Below, piece by piece: positions 23,627 to 30,419 of a DNA stretch of 40,527 bases; positions within the stretch are counted from its first letter, which is position 1; the number at the start of each line of letters is the position of its first letter. The position numbers were made by a program, and so were the translations under genes. The notes beneath the pieces are model-generated. The model saw only the letters and a list, made by a program, of their open reading frames with translations. It was not told the DNA's origin and ran no database searches. The stretch is from Bacteroidales bacterium. GTDB taxonomy: Bacteria > Bacteroidota > Bacteroidia > Bacteroidales > UBA932. The stretch covers positions 1 to 40,527 of the forward strand of contig JAFZKT010000078.1 in assembly GCA_017553545.1 (NCBI GenBank), read 5' to 3'.

Positions 23627-23754
23627 GGCATTTCCCGCTCTGGGGAACATTGTAAGGCCGAAGGCCGTGGGAGGGGGTTTGGGGGATTCCTCCCCCAATG
23701 AATACGGCCCCGTAGGGCACAAAAAGGACGCAACCGCGTCCTTTTTGTGTGCCC
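23627..23754. repeat. Direct repeat copy 1 (~130 bp, terminator-bearing)
   Basis: From GGCATTTCCCGC to GTGTGCCC this aligns with 24782-24913. Shared landmarks are GTAAGGCCGAAGGCCGTGGG, a G-run/C-run stem (GGGGGATTCCTCCCCC), GGCCCCGTAGGGCAC and the terminator. Differences are only a few single-base changes and small indels. Confidence 0.9.
23721..23746. terminator. Terminator hairpin in repeat copy 1
   Basis: AAAAAGGACGC (23721-23731), loop AACC, GCGTCCTTTTT (23736-23746): an 11-bp perfect stem bordered by A-runs and T-runs, suited to stop transcription of the FISUMP gene and anything coming from the right. Confidence 0.8.
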
Positions 23755-23842
23755 GTAACTGTGGTATTCTCGAACCTTTTAATGGAGGATGGGGCGTTAG
23801 AATATTAATCGACAATTCCTAACGATTTCAAGCTTGTTTTTG

Positions 23843-23874
23843 TTTGGATATGCTGGTTTTCTCGTTTATCTTTG
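23843..23874 (+). promoter_or_regulatory. Promoter of the BRO-N gene (TTTG - 20 bp - TATCTTTG)
   Basis: TTTG at 23843-23846 and TATCTTTG at 23867-23874 with a 20-base spacer: the best full match to the Bacteroidetes promoter in the window. The ATG follows 16 bases later. Confidence 0.75.
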
Positions 23875-23890
23875 TGGAAAACGTTGAGGT

Positions 23891-24745
23891 ATGTCAGATA
23901 TTGAGAAAATACAGTTGTTCCAGGACCGAAAAGTCAGAACGGCATGGGACGAGGAGAAACAAGATTGGTTTTTCTCCATAGTGGATGTATGCGGGATTCT
24001 AACCGAACAGCCGGATTACGATGGCGCCAGAAAGTATTGGAAAGTACTGAAAGGAAGGCTTAAAGAAGAAGGTTTTGAGTTGGTATCAAATTGTTACCAA
24101 CTGCCCATGGTTTCACCCAAAGATGGGAAACGCTATAAAACCGATGTCGGTAATTTGGCCTGGATACTGCGTGCGATAGAATCTATTCCATCAAAGAAGG
24201 CCGAGCCATTCAAGCAATGGATGGCAAAGGTGGCAAGCGAAAGAATAGATGAAATGCAAGATCCGGAATTGGCTATTGACCGGGGTTATGAATACTATCG
24301 CCGTCTGGGTTATTCCGAAGCTTGGATTAATGAGCGAATGAAGGGCAAGGATGCCCGCAAGGCGCTCACGGATGAATGGAAACGCACGGGGGTCTCTGGC
24401 CAGCAATACGCAACCTTGACAGATATCATCACTCAGGAGTGGTCCGGGATGACCACGGGCCAGTATAAAAGCTTCAAGGGATTGAAGAAAGAGAATCTCC
24501 GCGACCATATGACAAGAACGGAAAGCGCTTTGAATACCCTTGCGGAAGTGGCGGCAACGGAATTGTCACAGAAGGTCGATCCAAAAGGCTTTACAGAACA
24601 AAAGTCCGTGGCTAAGCGAGGTGGAAAGGTCGCGGCAACCGCCCGAAGGGAACTTGAAAAGCAACTCGGCCAAAGTGTAGTCACCAGGCAGAATGCCAAG
24701 TCCCTTCAATCTCCGGAAGCTCCAGAAGAAATTGAAGATCAGTAA
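23891..24745 (+). CDS. BRO-N domain protein (DinD/antirepressor-like)
   Basis: The 284-residue protein starts with a BRO-N-type domain (residues ~5-110: IQLFQDRKVRTAWDEEKQDW, FFSIVDVCGILTEQPDY, KYWKVLKGRLKEEG, LPMVSPKDGKRYKTDVG) as in phage antirepressors and baculovirus BRO proteins. The second half (about 150-284) resembles DNA-damage-inducible protein D, with YATLTDIITQEWSGMTTGQY and KGLKKENLRDHMTRTESALN. A DNA-binding or regulatory role is likely. The gene is more AT-rich than its surroundings and is framed by two copies of a ~130-bp repeat, the right copy ending in a tRNA gene, so it looks acquired. No integrase or other phage gene is nearby. It has its own promoter and terminators on both sides. 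Confidence 0.82.
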   Translation: MSDIEKIQLFQDRKVRTAWDEEKQDWFFSIVDVCGILTEQPDYDGARKYWKVLKGRLKEEGFELVSNCYQLPMVSPKDGKRYKTDVGNLAWILRAIESIPSKKAEPFKQWMAKVASERIDEMQDPELAIDRGYEYYRRLGYSEAWINERMKGKDARKALTDEWKRTGVSGQQYATLTDIITQEWSGMTTGQYKSFKGLKKENLRDHMTRTESALNTLAEVAATELSQKVDPKGFTEQKSVAKRGGKVAATARRELEKQLGQSVVTRQNAKSLQSPEAPEEIEDQ

Positions 24746-24781
24746 AATCGTGAGAAAGAAACCCACTGTCATAGACAGCCA

Positions 24782-24913
24782 GGCATATTCCCGCCCTGTG
24801 GAACGTTGTAAGGCCGAAGGCCGTGGGAGGGGGTTTGGGGGATTCCTCCCCCAATGAATAAGGCCCCGTAGGGCACCAAAAAAGGACGCAACCGCGTCCT
24901 TTTTTGTGTGCCC
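24782..24913. repeat. Direct repeat copy 2, entering the tRNA-Leu 3' end
   Basis: Same unit as 23627-23754, here ending in TTGTGTGCCC, of which GCCC (24910-24913) is the last part of the tRNA acceptor stem. The two copies enclose ~1.03 kb containing only the BRO-N gene. Confidence 0.9.
24878..24905. terminator. Terminator hairpin in repeat copy 2
   Basis: AAAAAAGGACGC (24878-24889), loop AACC, GCGTCCTTTTTT (24894-24905), a 12-bp perfect stem. On the minus strand it lies just past the tRNA 3' end and should terminate that transcript; on the plus strand it would stop the BRO-N transcript. Confidence 0.85.
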
Positions 24914-24992
24914 AGAGCGGGAATCGAACCCGCACGGTATTGCTACCACAGGATTTTGAGTCCAGCGCGTCTACCAATTCCGCCATCCGGGC
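24909..24992 (-). tRNA. tRNA-Leu (anticodon CAA)
   Basis: The minus strand folds as a class II tRNA of 84 bases. The acceptor stem is GCCCGGA with TCTGGGC (one G-U pair); the D-arm has GGAATTGGTAGACGC. The anticodon loop is CTCAAAA with CAA at 24956-24958. A long variable arm (GGTAGCAATACC) is typical of leucine tRNAs, and the T-arm reads GCGGGTTCGAATCCCGC. The anticodon stem contains one U-U mismatch. CCA is not encoded. The 3' end touches the repeat and terminator on its right in transcription order. Confidence 0.93.
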
Positions 24993-25062
24993 AGGATGGG
25001 GCCGTAAAGGCCGGAGATGGACCGCAAAGATAAGCCAAATTCGCCAAACCGCCAAAAATACT

Positions 25063-25070
25063 TATCTTTG
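25063..25070 (+). promoter_or_regulatory. -7 box of the aro operon, 7 bases from the ATG
   Basis: TATCTTTG ends 7 bases before the ATG of aroB at 25078, leaving a leader of about three or four bases at most. Confidence 0.6.
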
Positions 25071-25077
25071 CATTAAT

Positions 25078-26064
25078 ATGGTAAAGGAACTGAACAGTGT
25101 GGCCGATGTCTTGGTTTTCCTGAAAGGAGAGCCGGAGGTGTTCGTGGTCTGCGACAAGAATGTGGAGTGGGTTTTCCAGGCCCTTAACCCGGATCTGCCG
25201 CACCTGTTCCTGGAGGCGACGGAGGGGAATAAGACCCTGGAGACCGCGGAGAGTATCGGCCGATGGCTCCTTCAGCAAAAGGCCTCCCGTGGTGCCCTAC
25301 TCCTTGCCATCGGCGGCGGCATCACCACGGATATTGCCGGATTCGCCGCCGGCATTTACAAGCGGGGTATCCGCTACGTGAACCTTCCCACCACCGTCCT
25401 GGCACAGGTGGACGCTGCCATCGGCGGAAAGACCGGCGTAAACCTGGACGGCTACAAGAATATCCTGGGCCTCTTCCACCAGCCGGAATATACCTTCATC
25501 TGCCCGGAGGTACTGAAAACCCTGCCGGAGCGGGAATACAAAGCCGGTCTTGCGGAGCTGCTCAAGACCCTGCTTCTTGAAAACGGTAACGCTTACGAGG
25601 CTGCGCTGTCAGACATCCAAGCCCAGAAATCCCTGGGCCGATGGATTGTTTTGGCCGCCTCCGTCAAGGAGGCCATCGTAGCCGAAGACCCGTATGAACA
25701 CGGCGTCCGGGCCAAGCTGAATCTGGGGCACACCTTTGCCCACGCCATCGAACACGAAGCCCATAAGCGGGGAGAAGATATCCATCACGGGGAGGCCGTT
25801 GCCATGGGCATCATCCTGGCCGCACGGCTGAGTGAAGCACGGGGGATTGCAGAATCTGGACTCGCGAAGAAGTTGGCGGCGGATTTTGCATCCATCGGCC
25901 TGCCGACCACATCCCCCTATGCCCTGGAGGAGCTGAAAGAGGCCATGGCAAAGGACAAGAAAGCCCTCGGCGGCGGGAAGGTGAAGTTCGTGATCCCCGT
26001 AAAGCCCGGTGAAGTGGTATTTGCAGAATTGAACCCCAATGATTTGCACTTCCCTACAGAATAA
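25078..26064 (+). CDS. aroB: 3-dehydroquinate synthase AroB
   Basis: AroB makes 3-dehydroquinate from DAHP, the second step of the shikimate pathway, using NAD and a metal ion. The 328-residue sequence has the NAD loop AIGGGITTDIAGFAA, the NLPTTVLAQVDAAIGGKTGV block, the metal ligands Glu in GLAELLKTLL, His in LGHTFAHAIEH and His in HHGEAVAMG, and KDKKALGGGKVKFVIP near the end. It is slightly shorter than the common ~350. A longer upstream reading would cross the tRNA gene and the promoter and is rejected. It heads the operon aroB - aroD/aroA - aroC; the next gene starts 26 bases before its stop, so translation is coupled. Confidence 0.95.
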   Translation: MVKELNSVADVLVFLKGEPEVFVVCDKNVEWVFQALNPDLPHLFLEATEGNKTLETAESIGRWLLQQKASRGALLLAIGGGITTDIAGFAAGIYKRGIRYVNLPTTVLAQVDAAIGGKTGVNLDGYKNILGLFHQPEYTFICPEVLKTLPEREYKAGLAELLKTLLLENGNAYEAALSDIQAQKSLGRWIVLAASVKEAIVAEDPYEHGVRAKLNLGHTFAHAIEHEAHKRGEDIHHGEAVAMGIILAARLSEARGIAESGLAKKLAADFASIGLPTTSPYALEELKEAMAKDKKALGGGKVKFVIPVKPGEVVFAELNPNDLHFPTE

Positions 26065-28012
26065 GGACCTGGCGCAGATTCAAGCCCTGCTGGAAGGGCT
26101 GGAGATGGCCGAAATCCGCCTGGACCGCTGCGCCCTGGAGGATGAGGAAATCGACGCCCTCTTCTCCGACACGGACGTGCCGCTCATCGCCACCTGCCGC
26201 CTGGAAGAAGAGTCCCAGGCTCCGGAGCTGCTGGAGCGGGCCATCCGGGCCGGTGCCAAGTACGTGGACCTGGAGATGGAGGCGCCCGCCGCCATCGGCC
26301 GACGCATCCGTCAGGCCTGCCAGGAATGGGGCACGGTGCTCATCCGCTCGTATCACAATTTCGAAAATACACCCTCACGGGAAGTGCTGCTGTCCCTTTT
26401 TGACCGCGCCCGCTCCTTCGGCGGGGAAGTGGTAAAAATCGTCACCACGGCACATTCCAAGGCCGATAATGACGTGGTGCTCTCCCTCTACGATGCCGCA
26501 GAGCCCGGCACCCTCGTCGCCTTCTGTATGGGCGAAGAAGGTCGGCCTTCCCGGCTGGAAGCCCTGCGCCGCGGCGCACCTTTTACCTATGCGTGCCTCT
26601 CCCCGGAGGACGCCACGGCCGCCGGCCAGTGGACTGTTTCCGAAATGCAAAAGGCCGTATACGGGGACTACCGCTTCATCCGCAGCGGAGAACTCCCCAT
26701 GCCTTCCTCCAAGAGTTTTGCCCAGCGCGCCATCGTGGCCGCCGCCCTGGCTGATGGCGTCTCCGTGCTGGAAGGTTATTCCCCCTGCGGGGACAATGAA
26801 TCGGCCCTTGCCGTGGCCCGGGCGTTGGGCGCGGAAGTGTCGCTGGAGGGCAGTCGCCTGACCATCAAGGGCATTGCCGCCGCGCCCGCTTGCCTGCAAC
26901 TGGAGGAACTCCACTGCGGTGAATCGGGTCTTCTTACGCGGCTGATGATTCCGCTTCTGTCCACCCTCTCGGACGGCCGCGGAGTGCGGGTCACCGGCGA
27001 AAAAACCCTGCTGGACAGGCCCCTGTCACAGGCACACGATATTATGGCGTCCTTCGGCGTGCGGCTGTATCCGGACGATTCGAATGCCCGGAAAGTTGAC
27101 TGCTATCTTCCGCTGAAAGTATCGGCCCCCCTCATTCCCGGCAGGGCCGATGTCTCCGGAAAAGGCGGCTCCCAGCTCATCTCCGGTCTGCTGGCTACGC
27201 TGCCGCTTGCGGATGGTAAGTCCACCGTCTATGTGCACGAGCCCCGCAGCATCCCTTACCTCTTCATTACGGTGGATGTGCTGAAGAAGTTCGGCGTCCG
27301 CATCGGCTCGGAGATGGAAGGTGACGACGATTTCCTGGAGAATCAGGATTGGAGCCGATGCACGGCCGTCAACTTCCACATAAAAGGCGGTCAGCGCTAT
27401 CAGGCGGCCCATTTCGCCATTGAGGCGGACTGGTCGGCCGCCGCGCCTTTCCTCGTCGCCGGTGCCCTCTTCGGAGAGGTGGAGGTGACAGGACTGGATA
27501 CCACCAGCCTTCAGGCCGATATCTCCATCCTGGACATCCTGATGCAGGCCGGTGCCAGCATGTCGCAGCTGGAAGAGCCCACGGGCAGCATCCGCGTTCG
27601 GCGAGCGCCGCTCAGTGCTTTTGACGCAGACCTGAACAACTGCCCGGACCTGTTCCCGGTGGTGGCGGTCCTGGCGGCCTTCTGCCCCGGCGAAAGCCAC
27701 ATCCTGGGCGTCCAGCGCCTCCGTCACAAGGAAACGGACCGTGCCGCGGCCATCGAGGAAATGCTCACGCAGATGGGCGTCCCGGTGCGCACGGACGACG
27801 ATGAAATGACCATTACGGGAATGGGCCTCACCCAGCGGCTCGCTACGGGTAAACTCTTGAAAGGCGGCTCCTACGCCTCCTACGCGGACCATCGGATGGT
27901 GATGGCACTTCGCCTGGCGTCCCTGGGGGCATCGGCCCCGATAGAAATCGACGACACTGCCTGTGTGGCGAAGTCCTTCCCTGCTTTTAATGAAATGTTT
28001 TCCGCCCTATGA
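26039..28012 (+). CDS. aroDA: Fusion of type I 3-dehydroquinate dehydratase (AroD) and EPSP synthase (AroA)
   Basis: The 657-residue protein joins two shikimate enzymes. Residues 1-~207 are a short type I dehydroquinase with the ExR motif (AEIRLDR), His106 in SYHNFENTP and the Schiff-base Lys133 in VVKIVTTAHSKADN. Residues ~212-657 are EPSP synthase with PSSKSFAQR (Lys/Ser for PEP and shikimate-3-phosphate binding, 222-230), HCGESGLLTR at 292-301 in place of NAGTAMR as in other Bacteroidetes forms, and RLRHKETDR near 570. It therefore performs steps 3 and 6; shikimate dehydrogenase and kinase are not in the window. The fusion has no obvious linker. It overlaps aroB by 26 bases and aroC by 4. 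The catalytic residues that I could check are intact, so both halves are likely active. Confidence 0.93.
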   Translation: MICTSLQNKDLAQIQALLEGLEMAEIRLDRCALEDEEIDALFSDTDVPLIATCRLEEESQAPELLERAIRAGAKYVDLEMEAPAAIGRRIRQACQEWGTVLIRSYHNFENTPSREVLLSLFDRARSFGGEVVKIVTTAHSKADNDVVLSLYDAAEPGTLVAFCMGEEGRPSRLEALRRGAPFTYACLSPEDATAAGQWTVSEMQKAVYGDYRFIRSGELPMPSSKSFAQRAIVAAALADGVSVLEGYSPCGDNESALAVARALGAEVSLEGSRLTIKGIAAAPACLQLEELHCGESGLLTRLMIPLLSTLSDGRGVRVTGEKTLLDRPLSQAHDIMASFGVRLYPDDSNARKVDCYLPLKVSAPLIPGRADVSGKGGSQLISGLLATLPLADGKSTVYVHEPRSIPYLFITVDVLKKFGVRIGSEMEGDDDFLENQDWSRCTAVNFHIKGGQRYQAAHFAIEADWSAAAPFLVAGALFGEVEVTGLDTTSLQADISILDILMQAGASMSQLEEPTGSIRVRRAPLSAFDADLNNCPDLFPVVAVLAAFCPGESHILGVQRLRHKETDRAAAIEEMLTQMGVPVRTDDDEMTITGMGLTQRLATGKLLKGGSYASYADHRMVMALRLASLGASAPIEIDDTACVAKSFPAFNEMFSAL

Positions 28013-29052
28013 ATACTTTTGGCAACAGATTCCGTGTAAGCATTTTCGGTGAATCCCATGGCCCGCGCATCGGCGTGACCCTGGACGGCGTCCTTCCCGG
28101 CATTCCCCTCGGCGAGGAGGATTTCGCGGAGGATTTGGGCCGACGGAAAGCCGGCGCTCTGGGCACCACACCCCGCGTGGAGGACGATTTCCCGCAGATT
28201 GTCTCCGGCGTCTTCGACGGGCACACCACCGGCGCGCCGCTCACCATCCTTTTCCGCAATGAGAATACCAGGAGCGAGGATTATGAGCAGTTCAGAAAGC
28301 ATCCCCGGCCCGGTCATGCAGACTTTACCGCCAATCTCAAGTTCGGCGGATTCAACGATATCCGCGGCGGCGGCCATTTCAGCGGCCGGCTCACGCTGGG
28401 CATCGTGGCGGCGGGCGTCGTCGCCAAGAAAATGATGCATTTCGCGAAGTTCAACGCGGCTCTCACGGAAGTGGGGGGTATTCGTGAGTCCGACAAATGG
28501 CCGGACGCCCTGAAAGCCGCCGCAGCCGAGGGTGACTCCCTGGGCGGCGTGGTGGAATGCTCTGTGGAAGGTCTTCCCATCGGCCTTGGCGAACCCTTCT
28601 GGGACAGTGTGGAATCCTATATCTCCCATGCCATTTTCGCCATTCCGGGCGTACGGGGTATCGAATTCGGCGACGGTTTCGCCGCCTCCCGCATGAAGGG
28701 TTCGGAGCACATCGACCTCTTCCCGGAGCACGAGTGCTGCCACGGGGAAAGCGAGAAGTGCCACCACGACGAACCAGATCATGAATGCTGCCACGGGAAA
28801 CACGAAGAGGGTGGTGAGCACCACTGCTGCGGCCGCCATAAACACATCCAGCCGCCCGTTACGAACCACGCCGGCGGCGTGAACGGCGGCATCACCAACG
28901 GCAATCCCGTGGTATTCCGCGTGGCCTTCAAGCCCACCGCCAGTATCGCTAAAGCCGGCGTCCCCGGCCGCCACGACGTCTGCTTCGCCCTCCGCACCCC
29001 CGTCATCGTGGAGGCCATGGCCGCCATCGCCCTGGTGGATCTGGCGCTTTAG
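28009..29052 (+). CDS. aroC: Chorismate synthase AroC with His/Cys-rich insert
   Basis: AroC makes chorismate from EPSP using reduced FMN. Family motifs are clear: GNRFRVSIFGESHG at the start, GRRKAGALGTTPRVEDD, RPGHADFTANLKFGGFNDIR, RGGGHFSGRLT, TNHAGGVNGGITNG and GRHDVC. Between GSEHIDLF (231-238) and TNHAGG (285-290), where the family has ~15-20 residues ending in RTxTNHAGG, there is a ~45-residue block with 11 His and 7 Cys among residues 241-279, including HECCHG twice and HHCCG. It looks like a metal-binding insert. The C-terminus stops early (IALVDLAL), so the total is 347 although the family norm is ~355 without such an insert. It is the last gene of the operon and overlaps the convergent pnuC by 4 bases. 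Confidence 0.93.
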   Translation: MNTFGNRFRVSIFGESHGPRIGVTLDGVLPGIPLGEEDFAEDLGRRKAGALGTTPRVEDDFPQIVSGVFDGHTTGAPLTILFRNENTRSEDYEQFRKHPRPGHADFTANLKFGGFNDIRGGGHFSGRLTLGIVAAGVVAKKMMHFAKFNAALTEVGGIRESDKWPDALKAAAAEGDSLGGVVECSVEGLPIGLGEPFWDSVESYISHAIFAIPGVRGIEFGDGFAASRMKGSEHIDLFPEHECCHGESEKCHHDEPDHECCHGKHEEGGEHHCCGRHKHIQPPVTNHAGGVNGGITNGNPVVFRVAFKPTASIAKAGVPGRHDVCFALRTPVIVEAMAAIALVDLAL

Positions 29053-29636
29053 GCTTTGTTCTTATACAGTTTCATCCAGGAGGCGAGCGACCACAGGCCG
29101 TTCACCAGGTAGAGGCCGTACGCGATGGACATGAAGATGTTGTCCATGCTGATGTGCAGCGCCATATTCGTGATATTTACCAGCAGCCAGACCACCCAGC
29201 AGTCCCATTTCTTGAGGGCCGACAGCAACTGCGCCAGCAGGATGAGCACCGTTACGCAGGGATCCAGATAGGGGAGAGGGTCGGCGGGGAACTGACGGTC
29301 CAGTGTCCAGCCCCAGACGCCCGCAATCACAACGACCGATGCCAGGCAGAGGATGCGCTCAGGCCAGGATAACATGCTAACTTTTAAGGCTTTGGCATCC
29401 TGTGAACTCTCTTCTCCCTGATGGGGATGTGTCCAGCGGTAATGCCCCAGCACATTGATGCCCAGCGAAATGGGCTGCAGCAGCAGACTCGCATACAGGT
29501 TCTCGCTCAGGAACAGGAAAAAGAGCGCCACCGTATACAGGTAGCCCACCCAGAAGTTATACTTCGAGTTCCGGCCGGCCAGGACCACGGTGGTCAGGCC
29601 CAGCACGGAAGCCACTATGTCAATCCAACTTGTCAT
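29049..29636 (-). CDS. pnuC: PnuC-type nicotinamide mononucleotide/vitamin transporter
   Basis: The 195-residue membrane protein has about seven helices and PnuC hallmarks: YNFWVGYLYTVALFFLF and LSALKKWDCWVVWLLVN near the last helices. PnuC proteins facilitate uptake of nicotinamide riboside or related vitamins, which an intracellular kinase traps. No such kinase (nadR or nrtR-linked gene) or thiamin riboswitch is adjacent, so the substrate cannot be set. It converges on aroC with a 4-base overlap. A promoter box TATATTTG sits 11 bases before the start. Confidence 0.88.
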   Translation of the reverse strand: MTSWIDIVASVLGLTTVVLAGRNSKYNFWVGYLYTVALFFLFLSENLYASLLLQPISLGINVLGHYRWTHPHQGEESSQDAKALKVSMLSWPERILCLASVVVIAGVWGWTLDRQFPADPLPYLDPCVTVLILLAQLLSALKKWDCWVVWLLVNITNMALHISMDNIFMSIAYGLYLVNGLWSLASWMKLYKNKA

Positions 29637-29647
29637 CGTCAGGAAAA

Positions 29648-29655
29648 CAAATATA
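29648..29655 (-). promoter_or_regulatory. -7 box of pnuC
   Basis: TATATTTG on the minus strand, 11 bases before the ATG at 29636. Confidence 0.55.
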
Positions 29656-29667
29656 CAAATTAATACT

Positions 29668-29675
29668 TATCTTTG
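29668..29675 (+). promoter_or_regulatory. -7 box of the lipoprotein gene at 29698
   Basis: TATCTTTG, ending 22 bases before the ATG. The two divergent boxes of this region are 12 bases apart, as at 4444-4471. Confidence 0.55.
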
Positions 29676-29697
29676 CGAAGTATTAAACATTGACACT

Positions 29698-30414
29698 ATG
29701 AAATTCTTCAAAGTTTTCTTCATCGGTGCGGCCCTGACGGCGCTCACCACCTCTTGCGAGGGACTGCTTGACACCCTCTCCAAAAACCCTGTTTTCGAAT
29801 TCACCGGAACCACGGTTTATGATGGCCAAAGCGCCTTCCTGGGCACAACGGCCACCTGCAAAATCGGCTGGACCAACCACAATCCGCAGATTGTCACCTT
29901 AGACCATAATGATCAGGGAAAAGAGTGTGTCGCCACCTTTAAACTTCCCACCACGGCGAAGAGTGTGACCAAGGTCAGCCTTACGGCCACCAATTTGGAC
30001 GACGAAAGCGTTGAACCCTACACGGGTGAAATCACCGTCGCCCCCTGGAGACTTTCCCTGTACAAACAGAACGGCAGCAACTGGGAGCGCATCTCAAACC
30101 AGACATACAACGAAGTCTCCGGTGTCGTAACAACCACCTGCAGCTATGCCAAGATTGGCAACGGTACCTATAAGGTCCAGATGGAGTCGAAGGACTCCGA
30201 AGGTTCATACAAAGCCATCAGCAGCATTCCCTACCGCCTGGGCAGACTGCAGAATCACGATATTGACTGGGTGGGACAACTGGTCGGCGCCAATGGTCAC
30301 GACGTCTGCAAAGACACTGGCAAACAGTTTACACTCACCGAGTCCCCGACCACCTCTCAGATTGTCGGCGTTACGCTGGGCAGTGTTTCCCACATATTCC
30401 AGTTGACAAAGTAA
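29698..30414 (+). CDS. Lipoprotein of unknown function (238 aa)
   Basis: A lipoprotein signal is visible: MKFFKVFFIGAALTALTTSC with the lipobox TTSC at 17-20. The rest is predicted to be mostly beta, with Thr/Ser-rich strands (FEFTGTTVYDGQSAFLGTTA, CKIGWTNHNPQIVTLDHNDQ) that suggest one or two Ig-like sandwich domains. No family is recognised. It is transcribed alone, divergent from pnuC, and its end lies 5 bases from the convergent sufB stop. A longer reading from 29590 lacks a signal sequence and crosses the promoter, so 29698 is preferred. Confidence 0.8.
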   Translation: MKFFKVFFIGAALTALTTSCEGLLDTLSKNPVFEFTGTTVYDGQSAFLGTTATCKIGWTNHNPQIVTLDHNDQGKECVATFKLPTTAKSVTKVSLTATNLDDESVEPYTGEITVAPWRLSLYKQNGSNWERISNQTYNEVSGVVTTTCSYAKIGNGTYKVQMESKDSEGSYKAISSIPYRLGRLQNHDIDWVGQLVGANGHDVCKDTGKQFTLTESPTTSQIVGVTLGSVSHIFQLTK

Positions 30415-30419
30415 ATAAA

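Larger units (their letters stand above)
23582..23890. other. 309-bp gene-free stretch between FISUMP and BRO-N genes
   Basis: This gap holds a small GC-rich hairpin (GGGCTTTGCCC, about 23593-23603), the first copy of the ~130-bp repeat (23627-23754) with its terminator, and the promoter of the BRO-N gene (23843-23874). Minus-strand open frames across it come from the GC-rich repeat and carry no recognisable protein. Confidence 0.7.

Noticed and set aside
23600-25000. Insertion sequence or integrated phage around the BRO-N gene
   Set aside because: No transposase, integrase, terminal inverted repeats or other phage gene is visible; only direct repeats and a single BRO-N gene.
24681-25055. 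Minus-strand open frames spanning the repeat and tRNA-Leu (also 23168-23815)
   Set aside because: They share the peptide PKPPPTAFGL only because they read the same DNA repeat; they cross a tRNA gene and terminators and have no other support.
27880-28974. Minus-strand open frame opposite aroC
   Set aside because: Shadow of aroC; its existence does not explain the His/Cys insert, which is clear in the aroC frame between two conserved motifs.
29637-29697. Riboswitch (for example thiamin or NAD-related) upstream of pnuC
   Set aside because: The gap holds only two divergent promoter boxes and is far too short for an aptamer.
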